From Ypsolopha sequella (Eukaryota; Arthropoda; Insecta; Lepidoptera; Ypsolophidae), in assembly GCA_934047225.1 (NCBI GenBank), contig OW203997.1, forward strand, positions 7,922,417-7,986,416: a stretch of DNA of 64,000 nt, read 5' to 3'. This document shows, piece after piece, positions 55,501-64,000 of the stretch (positions are counted from its first letter, which is position 1; each line of letters starts with the position of its first letter). Position numbers and translations under genes: made by a program. The notes under the pieces were generated by a model that saw only the letters and a list, made by a program, of their open reading frames with translations, searched no databases and was not told the DNA's origin.

Positions 55501-58500
55501 ATACAATACAAATACAATACAAATTATTTATTTCTTGAAAACTTACACTAAAACATGCTTTAAAATTAAATTAAATCAAATTAAATCCGTAATCTAAACA
55601 TAAAAAGAAACATAAAAAGAAAACAGTTATAATAAATGATTAAAAACAAATTATTTAGTGTCTACGTTTTCCAGTGGACCCCAAACTAAGTCGGGCTTGT
55701 CACGTGGGATCCAGAAATATGATTACCAGACTAAAGTACGAGTTTTAACAGGTTTATAAAATGCAAAAGTTTTGTGACAGTGTGGGTACATACATGAATA
55801 GTTATTATTTTTACAAGTAAGTCAAAAATCAATTAATTAACTAGTTATATTGTTAGATAGTAATAAGAAGTATGTATATGTATATATATAATGTATATAA
55901 ATAACTAATAAATAAGGGCTATCTATGAGGGGTGTTGAAGCAATGCTTCGGTAGCGTCGTAATCCAATGTAGAAAGAAAAGTTGTAACAGTCCTCTTAGC
56001 CTCTTTAACTGACGATGTTTTTATGCCTGTTACATTGCAAATAACGTTATATATAAAAGGAAAACTAAAATTGTTAAAACGCTGAGCAAAAACGGTTTTT
56101 ACCAATGGGACATCTATTCTGTATACTCTTTTAAGTAACAATGATGGATACTGCAATGATGTAATTGTTATCTGGTGCTGAGTAAGTGACGCTCTCAAAA
56201 TATAAAGCTGGCGAACCGTTAGCACCTTGAATTCCTGATAAAGGGTAGTAGTAGGATACCTAAAAGGTTTTTTGAGCAGTACCTTGATAATAGATCGTTG
56301 TGCTCGTTCTGCAGTTATAAGGACTGTCTTCGAGGCATTTCCCCAGGCTTTAATACAGTAGAAAAGCAAGGACTGGCAAAGACTGACATAGACCAATCTT
56401 AGTACATCCATTGGAGCTCCTTGTCGAATTCGCTTCATTACTGGAATAAGTTTTCTGATTCTAGAAGAGAGGTTTGAGACGTGTGCTTTAAAAGTAAGCT
56501 TTTGGTCTAGTAGGATGCCTAAATATTTAATTGAATCGACTCTTTGAATTTCTGGACAGGTGCATGTTTTATTATCATGAAATTTAGCAGTGTGAACTTT
56601 AAGTAACCTTAGCTGTTGTGGTGGCTGAGAAGCTAATGTTTTATAAAAACAAACAAATTTAGTTTTTTCTGTATTGAGTGTAAGCAGATTACTTCTTAGC
56701 CACCTTGATACATTCGTCATGCACTCTTCAGCGCCATGAATTGCGAGATCCCACTGTTTTTCATGTATTATGATCGCAGTGTCATCAGCATAACAGAAAA
56801 TCTCGACGTTTTCGTGTCCTTCAAACACTTCTAATAAGTCATTTATGTAAATGATAAAAAGGGTTGGGCCGAGGATGCTGCCTTGAGGAACGCCAAAAGA
56901 AATACTATTTAAATCGCTAATATGCTGCCCTATCTTAATACATTGCTTTCTGCTCTTTAAGTAACTAGCAAACCATTCAAGTGGGACTCCTCTGACGCCA
57001 AGGCATTCGAGCTTGCGCAGCAGAATAGTTGGTGAAACCGTATCAAACGCCTTGGCCAAATCCAGAAAGACACCCACGCAAGATCTGCCATCGTCTAGCA
57101 CAGAACTAACTGTTTTCAAAAGATTTGTGACAGCGTCTTCTGTAGAGATACCTTGTCGGAAACCAAACTGAGCACCAGACAACAATTTATTTACCTCTAA
57201 ATATCGCACAAGCCGTATATTAACAATTTTCTCAAGAATTTTAGAGAACGCACACAGCAAGGATATTGGTCTGAAATTAGAAGGTTGGTTTTTAACACCA
57301 CTTTTATGGATAGGGACTACAACAGCAGTCTTCCAACAGGCCGGAAAGTTTCCAGTTGAGATGCTGGTATTAAATATATGTGTCAGTGGAATCAATATTG
57401 ACATAGACACAGCTTTAATAAGGTCATTAGTTACACCATCCAAACCAGGGGCATTGTCACTTTTAAGTTGTTTTATTATTGATTCCACTTCAACTACATC
57501 AGTGGGTTGTAAATAAAAAGAATTAACAGTGTTGTTTGCAGAGATTTTTACTTGTTTCGCTAGCTCTGTTTCGTCAGTGTTAATTTCTTTCATTGTATCG
57601 CTAGCAAGACTCTGGCCTACTTTAACGAAGTATTCGTTACAATCTGCAAGTGACTCATTTATAGTTTTCTTTGTCGACAAAAGCTCACTGGCAGTGTCTT
57701 TCTTTTTGTTCAAGTCACAGATGTTTTTTATCGTCTTCCACATTGTTTTCGTGTTACCTTTACTCTCTGTTATACATGCGAAATTATACTGCTTTTTTAG
57801 CTTTTTTAATAAATCGTTACATGTATTTCGGTATCGATGATATGATATTTGCAAAATGACATTTTTCGGCTCTTTACGGGCTCTAGCGTGTAATCTATCT
57901 CTATGCAGCATACAGCGGATAAGGCCAGGTGTAATCCACGGTTTTAAAGTGTATTTACTTCGACTTATCGTTACCGTTTTTGAATGCCTGGTGATTGTAT
58001 CCTCGACTACGTTCATAAAGATCTGGGCACTCAGGCATGCGTCAGACTGGCTAAGAACTTCCGACCAATCTTGTATTTTTAGGTCATTTACAACTGCTGT
58101 CTTGTCAATTTTAAGAACAGTTCTTTTATATTTTGTTTTTTTAGCAGAAAAAGAGAGACTTGCGATTGTTACGTCGTGGTCGGTGACGTCAGTTTTGCAA
58201 ACAAAACCTTCCGCTTGGAAATGAGATCCAACGAAAATGTGATCCAAGCAAGTTTTGATTCTTGTCGGCTCCATAATTACTGGTCTAAATCCAAGTTCGT
58301 GGGTAAGGGAAAGATAGTCATTTGAGATATTATCTTCATCATCAAGTATATCTATGTTCATATCTCCTGCCAACATTACTTTAGAAGTTGAATCGTGAGA
58401 TGAAAGGTTTTGTTCAAGAGAGCCTATAAACTTCCGGGCATTGGAAAACTTTTCTGTAGGAGAGCGATACAAAGCGTAGACCCGATACGATTCTGGAAAA

Positions 58501-59063
58501 TCAATTATTAAACCATTTGACTCAGCTATTGGTGACTCGGTTACGTTGACGTTCCAGATATCCCTAACGTATACTACCACACCTCCAGCCTTGTTTATGA
58601 ATTTGGTTGTTTTAAAGACATTGTATCCTACTATCGGTCTAATCGAGCTAAAGTCAGTTAAGTGACATTCGGTCAAAATTATGATATCAAGATCGAGGTG
58701 TAATCTTGCTAGCAATACCAGAAAATTGTCAAAGTTTTTATCAATACTACGTATGTTAAACGACAGAAGCTTAAAATTTAATGACGAATTGATAGATTTT
58801 TTCAGTAACTCAGGTTCAATAGGGGGGCTGGTCCCGGTCTCCGGTATGGGTTCGGCCGGTTGATTGGATTTCACCTTGTATAATATAAATTTTACCTATC
58901 ATTTTAATCGTATATATATTGCTACATAAATTAAATAAACCTTTAATTTAGTTCATGTACATTTATTATTTTATTACATATATTTTTATAAGATTAAATT
59001 TGACCTGTAAAAAGTGTATCATGTATACCTAATTTACAAAATAAACTATTTGAATTTGAATTC
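55501..59063 (-). mobile_element. Non-LTR retrotransposon (Jockey/CR1-like)
   Basis: Read on the minus strand: a ~190-bp 5' region, the 983-codon ORF, a ~400-bp AT-rich 3' part and a tail of TTGTATT-type repeats at 55501-55535. No separate Gag-like ORF1 was seen upstream. The 5' limit near 59063 is set by the repeated block shared with 53454 and may not be the true end. Confidence 0.75.
55923..58874 (-). CDS. Non-LTR endonuclease/reverse transcriptase polyprotein
   Basis: 983 aa, uninterrupted. The APE-type endonuclease shows FNIRS (residue 39), TECHL (68), AGDMNID (169) and TDHDV (231). The reverse transcriptase shows PGLDGVTNDLI (476), FRPISLL (534), FLDLAKAFDTV (603, first catalytic Asp), GVPQGSILGP (661) and CYADDTA (694, catalytic DD). 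A C-terminal domain of about 200 residues follows. This enzyme nicks target DNA and copies its own RNA there. The arrangement fits Jockey/CR1-superfamily elements; the exact clade needs a tree. The first dozen codons coincide with a dispersed repeat motif (see 53454-53720). Confidence 0.93.
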   Translation of the reverse strand: MKSNQPAEPIPETGTSPPIEPELLKKSINSSLNFKLLSFNIRSIDKNFDNFLVLLARLHLDLDIIILTECHLTDFSSIRPIVGYNVFKTTKFINKAGGVVVYVRDIWNVNVTESPIAESNGLIIDFPESYRVYALYRSPTEKFSNARKFIGSLEQNLSSHDSTSKVMLAGDMNIDILDDEDNISNDYLSLTHELGFRPVIMEPTRIKTCLDHIFVGSHFQAEGFVCKTDVTDHDVTIASLSFSAKKTKYKRTVLKIDKTAVVNDLKIQDWSEVLSQSDACLSAQIFMNVVEDTITRHSKTVTISRSKYTLKPWITPGLIRCMLHRDRLHARARKEPKNVILQISYHRYRNTCNDLLKKLKKQYNFACITESKGNTKTMWKTIKNICDLNKKKDTASELLSTKKTINESLADCNEYFVKVGQSLASDTMKEINTDETELAKQVKISANNTVNSFYLQPTDVVEVESIIKQLKSDNAPGLDGVTNDLIKAVSMSILIPLTHIFNTSISTGNFPACWKTAVVVPIHKSGVKNQPSNFRPISLLCAFSKILEKIVNIRLVRYLEVNKLLSGAQFGFRQGISTEDAVTNLLKTVSSVLDDGRSCVGVFLDLAKAFDTVSPTILLRKLECLGVRGVPLEWFASYLKSRKQCIKIGQHISDLNSISFGVPQGSILGPTLFIIYINDLLEVFEGHENVEIFCYADDTAIIIHEKQWDLAIHGAEECMTNVSRWLRSNLLTLNTEKTKFVCFYKTLASQPPQQLRLLKVHTAKFHDNKTCTCPEIQRVDSIKYLGILLDQKLTFKAHVSNLSSRIRKLIPVMKRIRQGAPMDVLRLVYVSLCQSLLFYCIKAWGNASKTVLITAERAQRSIIKVLLKKPFRYPTTTLYQEFKVLTVRQLYILRASLTQHQITITSLQYPSLLLKRVYRIDVPLVKTVFAQRFNNFSFPFIYNVICNVTGIKTSSVKEAKRTVTTFLSTLDYDATEALLQHPS

Positions 59064-59660
59064 AGTAAGTCACTCGAGTAAAGATAATCGAATGAAGCTC
59101 CTTTATATTCACTAACTAGATGTCTAGCTAGGCCTAAGAACTTACGAAACCTAACTTACCTACCTACTTATAAACTACCTAACTATAATAATATGTATGG
59201 TATGAGAACATGGGAGTACATGCTTCCTTTATTACTAAATATACATTAGATAGACTAAAAAACTTAAATAATAATAAAAAGCGAAAAAGTGCCATAAAGC
59301 TTTATTTTCTTCAACATCAGCAGCCTGTGGCTGTGTGATGTTATATAACATAATATAAGTTAGAATTAGTTTAGTTAGTTTAGCATAAAGTTTGCGATCT
59401 CGCCATACCGCGCATAAACCATGTGGTTTTAGTCGGATGGCTTTAAACTCTTAAATATGTAAATAAATTTAACTATGAATAAATAAACTAAAAAAAAAAA
59501 AACTTGCGATCTCATTATTCTCATTGGGTAACTCTTATTCACTATTATTAGAGCCTAATTTTGATAAGCCACCAAATAATATCCAGAATTTGGGGACCTC
59601 ACCATGACTTTTAATAACAAGCAATAGGGACTATTTTAATAGAGCCCATGCCCCAAATGT
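59064..59660. other. AT-rich interval, unrecognised
   Basis: No ORF of note. ATAAATAAACTAAAAAAAAA at about 59480 may be a retroelement tail. Confidence 0.35.
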
Positions 59661-59739
59661 CGCGGCGTGCGGGTTGAAACACCACTGGCAGAGAATATAA
59701 AGTATTACCACTGGTATCATGATATCGCATGGAGTTTTG

Positions 59740-59975
59740 TTAAGAGGATGGCATACCCTAGCAACTTTTTTTATTACCCGTCCAGCACAATAAGTCTAAT
59801 GGCAAAGACCTTATTTACTTTTCATAGAGGCGATTATTGTTGGCTCTTTGGCCTCTTGTTCTTGGACGCGTAATACCAGTGATCACGCAGCGAAAACACA
59901 AATTGGTGTTTTTAACTAATACTGAAATATTTTGTACGGAAAAAAATATTGGATTTAAGTAACATCCCTTCATAT
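59740..59975. repeat. Copy of the 22990-23220 repeat, inverted
   Basis: AAGAGGATGGCATACCCTAG, TTTATTACCCGTCCAGCACA, ATAGAGGCGATTAT and GATCACGCAGCGAAAACACA correspond inversely to 22990-23220. Confidence 0.6.
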
Positions 59976-60009
59976 GCTATATGGTATCTATGATAGAAAT
60001 AAATTGATA

Positions 60010-60170
60010 TGTTTGAATACTTGGCGATTTATCCATCGCAAAGAGATATAAATTAACATTATATAATTGTAGTTAAGACCTGGATAGCTCAGCTGGTAGA
60101 ATAATTGCCCGGTTAGCTAGAGGTCCCGGGTTTGAATCCCGGTTCAGAGCTTCTTACATTCAGATTTACT
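60010..60170 (+). repeat. tRNA-derived SINE with body parts on both sides
   Basis: Box A TAGCTCAGCTGG and box B GGTTTGAATCC, then CAGATTTACTTTTTG as in 17269-17460. Upstream, CTTGGCGATTTATCCATCGC to AATTAACATTATAT is the inverse of the segment lying downstream of the 17.3-kb copy. The head fails as a tRNA (mispaired acceptor stem). Confidence 0.65.
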
Positions 60171-61124
60171 TTTTGTTCGCGCCACTTCTTGTGGCTCTCA
60201 TACTGCGGGGTAGTTGTGAATTAATATTTTCAACTGTCATTTTCGCTGCATCTCCACCCGCTTAGTTTTGGACGCAAATCAAGCAGTCGTCAATCAGAAG
60301 CCTTTCACGCCGGAGGTATACGCTGATTGTCATTCGACTAGGTCCTACCTCGACCCTACCGCCCGCCATTTTGAGATCGCACCCGCTGTGCGCCTCATTT
60401 TCATCTATTACTATTACGAAGAAAATTAGCCGAGAAGAGCGCAACCAGGCACGAAGAGGAAGAAGAAAACCATCTTGGAGAACACCAGAGACTTGGTGGC
60501 TCAGGCGAAGCGTGGTTTGTGGTGCATGCAGCTCCTTCCCAAGGTCAGATCTTTCATCTTCGTAATTATTTCTCTTCACTTCCCGCTATTTTTAAAACCT
60601 ATGGTGATACAAAGCACTGCCGTCATATCGCGTGCTCATTTTTTGGCCATTCGAGCCGGATCTAGATCCATTTTAGGCCCTTTGATCTGCGATCTATAAC
60701 CATTTTTTGGTATTTCCAACCGCTATCTTCATGTTCTTTGTCTAAAGAACACGTGAATTCCGCTCTAATTTTCACTCTGCCCGCAGTATTACCCCGCATT
60801 CCCGCTCTTATTTGCATTATCTATGCATTAAAACCCCGCATTCGTCAAAATATTAGTGATTCCATTTCCTATATACTGGAAATTATAAATTATCTACAGT
60901 GAAATACGCCATTCTGTTAATTTATCCGCTGCGATTATACCATTTGATCATTTCACAGAAAATATTATCTGCCTACCTGCTAATTCTTAATATTATCGAG
61001 AGGTACTCGTACACAGGTTCGTCCGCCGCCCGTGTTATCTCTAACTCATTAGCATTATTCTATGTTGTAGTCAGTATAAAACTTTCAATAGTTCTGGTAC
61101 TTGCCTAACTTTGTACTATATAAC
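60171..61124. other. Leader of the BEL/Pao element, LTR not delimited
   Basis: The interval should hold at least part of the element's LTR and primer-binding site. Without the 3' LTR (outside the window) no boundary can be set. TGGTGGCTCAGG at 60496 is a possible primer-binding start but is unsupported. Confidence 0.35.
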
Positions 61125-64000
61125 ATGCCAAATTCCGCAGAAGCTGCAAAATTAAAGATGTCGTATAGTTTAAAGAAGCTTAAAAATAAAAGGCAAGAAT
61201 TGTTTAATCGCCTTCAGAGAGTTTATGACTTTTCTAAAACCGCTTTAGAGGATGTTTCTTCGGCAGAATTGTTTATGGCCAATGTCGAAACTTTGGATAC
61301 TGTACGCTCAGAAATTCATGTAATCATAGATGAAATTAATGACACAGAAGTATTGATAAATCCTAATTTTGAACCAAATTATCAAAGTTGGTCAGCTTTT
61401 GAGGATCTTTACTCCCATTGCAAATACATCAACCGGAAGTTATCACATTCTTCGAAATCGGCTGACTCTAAAGTTAAAGCTCCACTTGACATGGAATGTC
61501 CCAAAAAACCTACTATCAAGCTTCCAAAACTGGAACTCGTTGGTTTTTCTGGTGAAGCTACTATGTGGCCAACATTCTATGAAACATTTAAAACCACGAT
61601 TCACGATAATCCGGACTTGACCGACAACGAACGAGTACAATACCTGATGGGTAAACTTTCTGGCCGGGCACTTTCGATTTGTTCTGGAATCACACCGAAC
61701 GCAACTAACTACGACATAATCTGGAAAACACTCGTTTCTACTTTTCAAGACTCGCGTAGTTTAGCCACTACTTATTTGGATCAAATGTTTGAATTTCGCC
61801 CTTTAACTACCGCTAGTTCAAAAAACTTGGACTTGTTTTTAGACAAGTTCTGTTCCGCTGTTTCGTGTTTAAAATCGCTGAATATTAAAGATCTTTCGGA
61901 TTTTATCCTTATGTATTTGGCCCTTAAAAAACTTGATGTTGAAACCGCTCGTTCATTTGAAATGTTTAAACGTGGTTCCGATTTACCCCATTATGATGAA
62001 TTAATATCATTTTTACGGGAACAAACTAAGATACTGAACCGCACTGCACCCGCAATTACCGCTCCCGCTCCGAACCGCTCCGTTAATAATAATAACAACA
62101 AAACCGGGTACAGTACCAAGTCAACCCATGCTTTTGTCTCCGCTTCGACCAATAATAATTGTTGTCCGCTATGTAAACAATTAAAACACTATAATTTATA
62201 TAAGTGTCCCGAATTTGTGAAACTAGATATCGAGAAAAGATTTCAGTTCATCAAATCTAATAACGGTTGCACCAATTGTTTAAGTATTACGCATAACAAT
62301 TCCGCTTGTAAATCGTCTTATAATTGCCGCCATTGTAATTGTAAACACCATTCGATGTTGTGCCGCAAACAAAATGTGATGAATACTCACACCGCGCTTG
62401 GTCAAAATATTACCGTGTCTCCACGCACACATACGCAATCTTCGAGGTTGGTGGATCCTGCCGTATCGGCGACTAACACAGAACATATGACTAATGATTC
62501 TCAATCCGTACCAACTGCGAGTAATAATATTTCTTTATGTAACTTACAGCCTAACTCGCAGCGTAATGAAACATGCCTTTTAGGTACAATTCAAGTGATC
62601 GTGAAAGATTCTAACGGTATGTCAGTTCGTCTACGTGCGCTCTGCGACCCTGCGTCACAATCCAGTTTTTCGACGGTTTCCTGTTGTGAGAAGCTTAACT
62701 TAAAATATGAGAAAATTCCCCGCGCTTTTGTTAAGGGCATCGGCTCTTCATCAAACCCAATTAAGGGTGCGACAAACCTTAAATTGTTTTCACGATTTGA
62801 TGATTCGGTTTCAATTTCGCTTGACACTTATGTAATCGACCGTATTACCGACAACTTACCATCGGTGCAGGTCGATTTGTCTACGCTTTCATATTTAAAA
62901 GGTATCACACTTGCTGATGAAACCTTTTACTTACCGGGCGAGATTGATATTCTTATCGGTGCATCTTTATTCGCGGATATCTTGTTATCAGGCCGCGTCT
63001 CTGGTCCCCCGGGTACGCCGACGGGATTTCAGACCATCTTCGGTTTTACGCTAATTGGTAATACGCCTGTTTACCAAAATACCGCATGTTCAATTTCGTT
63101 ATGCTCTTATATGGAGATTGAACCGCCAATAGATTTTATTTTACAAAAATTTTGGCAATTAGAAGAGGTGCATTGTGAACCTGCTTCTAGTCCCGCAAAT
63201 GATGAATGTGAAAAATTATTTATTAACAATGTGTCACGTGACCCCGCTGGTCGCTATTCGGTTTCTTTACCGTTCGCACGGAATCCTAACATACTAGGAA
63301 ACTCGTACCATCACGCAAAAAAGTGTTTTATGTCTCTTGAGCGTAGGTTTGTTTCTAACGCAGATTTACGTTCCGAGTATAACAATATAATAAATGAATA
63401 CCTAACTAAAGGTTACATATCCCCGCTTCATAATGATGACCAATTATCTCTTGGTTATTATATTCCGCATCATCCCGTAGTGCGTGTTGATAAATCAACG
63501 ACAAAGGTGCGTATTTGTATGAATGCCAGTACTAAGACTGACTCCGCTGATGGTACTCGTGTCTCATTAAATGACACGCTGCACACAGGTGCTAATTTGC
63601 AAAACGATTTGTTTTTAATTTTACTTGACTTCCGCTTGTATGAAATCGCTTTTACCTCGGATATCAAACAAATGTTCTTACAAGTTTTGGTTAACGCCGA
63701 TGATCGCAAATTTCAAAAGTTTTTATACCGCTTTGACACGTGTTCACCGCTTATCGCTTATCAGTTCAATCGCGTCTGCTTTGGACTACGTAGTAGCCCT
63801 TTCCTTGCGATGAGAGTAGTCAGGAAACTCTGTGAGGATGGGAGTTCAGCGTACCCGCTCGCCGCTACTGTAGCCGCACGAAACTGTTACATGGACGACA
63901 TCTGCTATAGCACGCCCACCGTGCAGGGCTCCTTACAGCTCAGAGATGAGCTGGTAGGATTGCTTAAGGCCGGTGGCTTTGAGCTCGTCAAGTGGTCTAG
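61125..64000 (+). CDS. BEL/Pao retrotransposon Gag-protease-RT polyprotein (3' end outside window)
   Basis: From ATG 61125 the frame is open for 958 codons to the last base, without a stop. The N-terminal ~330 residues are Gag-like, with LELVGFSGEATMWPTFYETF typical of the DUF1759 region of BEL/Pao elements. Cys/His knuckles follow (CPLCKQLKHYNLYKC at about 346; CTNC and CRHCNCKHHSMLC at about 382-413). An aspartic-protease-like LCDPASQSSF is at about 506. The reverse transcriptase begins with RICMNAS (about 800), TSDIKQMFLQV (844) and the catalytic NCYMDDI (YMDD at 922-925). RNase H and integrase should lie beyond the window. Gag and Pol share one frame, as is usual in this group. Confidence 0.92.
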   Translation, partial: MPNSAEAAKLKMSYSLKKLKNKRQELFNRLQRVYDFSKTALEDVSSAELFMANVETLDTVRSEIHVIIDEINDTEVLINPNFEPNYQSWSAFEDLYSHCKYINRKLSHSSKSADSKVKAPLDMECPKKPTIKLPKLELVGFSGEATMWPTFYETFKTTIHDNPDLTDNERVQYLMGKLSGRALSICSGITPNATNYDIIWKTLVSTFQDSRSLATTYLDQMFEFRPLTTASSKNLDLFLDKFCSAVSCLKSLNIKDLSDFILMYLALKKLDVETARSFEMFKRGSDLPHYDELISFLREQTKILNRTAPAITAPAPNRSVNNNNNKTGYSTKSTHAFVSASTNNNCCPLCKQLKHYNLYKCPEFVKLDIEKRFQFIKSNNGCTNCLSITHNNSACKSSYNCRHCNCKHHSMLCRKQNVMNTHTALGQNITVSPRTHTQSSRLVDPAVSATNTEHMTNDSQSVPTASNNISLCNLQPNSQRNETCLLGTIQVIVKDSNGMSVRLRALCDPASQSSFSTVSCCEKLNLKYEKIPRAFVKGIGSSSNPIKGATNLKLFSRFDDSVSISLDTYVIDRITDNLPSVQVDLSTLSYLKGITLADETFYLPGEIDILIGASLFADILLSGRVSGPPGTPTGFQTIFGFTLIGNTPVYQNTACSISLCSYMEIEPPIDFILQKFWQLEEVHCEPASSPANDECEKLFINNVSRDPAGRYSVSLPFARNPNILGNSYHHAKKCFMSLERRFVSNADLRSEYNNIINEYLTKGYISPLHNDDQLSLGYYIPHHPVVRVDKSTTKVRICMNASTKTDSADGTRVSLNDTLHTGANLQNDLFLILLDFRLYEIAFTSDIKQMFLQVLVNADDRKFQKFLYRFDTCSPLIAYQFNRVCFGLRSSPFLAMRVVRKLCEDGSSAYPLAATVAARNCYMDDICYSTPTVQGSLQLRDELVGLLKAGGFELVKWS

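Noticed and set aside
57529..58863. Plus-strand frames of 60-122 codons
   Set aside because: Antisense to the endonuclease/RT ORF; no independent support.
60075..60150. Functional tRNA gene
   Set aside because: The acceptor stem is mispaired, and the flanking body is shared with the 17.3-kb SINE.
1..64000. CRISPR array, bacterial operon, integron or phage system
   Set aside because: Spliced insect genes, MITEs and non-LTR and BEL elements throughout; no direct-repeat/spacer array and no prokaryotic gene order.

Overview
The window looks like nuclear DNA from an insect, most likely a moth or butterfly (Lepidoptera). This rests on compact spliced genes with GT-AG introns, AT-rich introns packed with short terminal-inverted-repeat (TIR) elements, tRNA-derived SINEs, and dispersed families of a kind common in lepidopteran genomes. 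Species assignment is inference; no search was run. Most apparent open frames are repeat-derived or chance.

Host genes, left to right. (1) 208-8815, plus: the C-terminal exons of a PNISR-like SR-rich nuclear protein; its 5' exons lie left of the window. (2) 10173-11125, minus: a two-exon NUS1/Nogo-B-receptor homologue, the non-catalytic subunit of cis-prenyltransferase (dolichol synthesis), tail-to-tail with PNISR. (3) 14.1-15.2 kb: two weakly supported small genes on opposite strands. (4) 15448-19245, plus: FAU, a ubiquitin-like Fubi fused to ribosomal protein S30, in four coding exons. (5) 27293-49717, minus: an SLC16-type monocarboxylate transporter of eight coding exons (641 aa as spliced here), with a 16-kb intron 2 full of transposons. 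Its first coding exon is followed inside intron 1 by one decayed tandem copy and a trace of another. The same intron holds three consecutive short ORFs, each with one hydrophobic segment, followed by an AATAAA.

Mobile DNA dominates the rest. An intact-looking BED-finger hAT transposase gene sits in a 3.1-kb element (8-bp target duplication) that inserted into an older, related hAT element (its own 8-bp duplication). At 34.2-36.9 kb a TTAA-flanked long-TIR element contains a TAA-flanked element, which contains an 8-bp-duplication hAT-type MITE. A non-LTR retrotransposon with an uninterrupted 983-aa endonuclease/reverse-transcriptase ORF lies at 55.5-59.1 kb (minus). A BEL/Pao-type Gag-protease-RT frame begins at 61125 and stays open to the window edge. 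Several MITE families recur two to four times.

Coordinates of splice junctions were derived by reading frame, phase and GT/AG consensus; homology statements come from recognition of family sequences, not from a database run.
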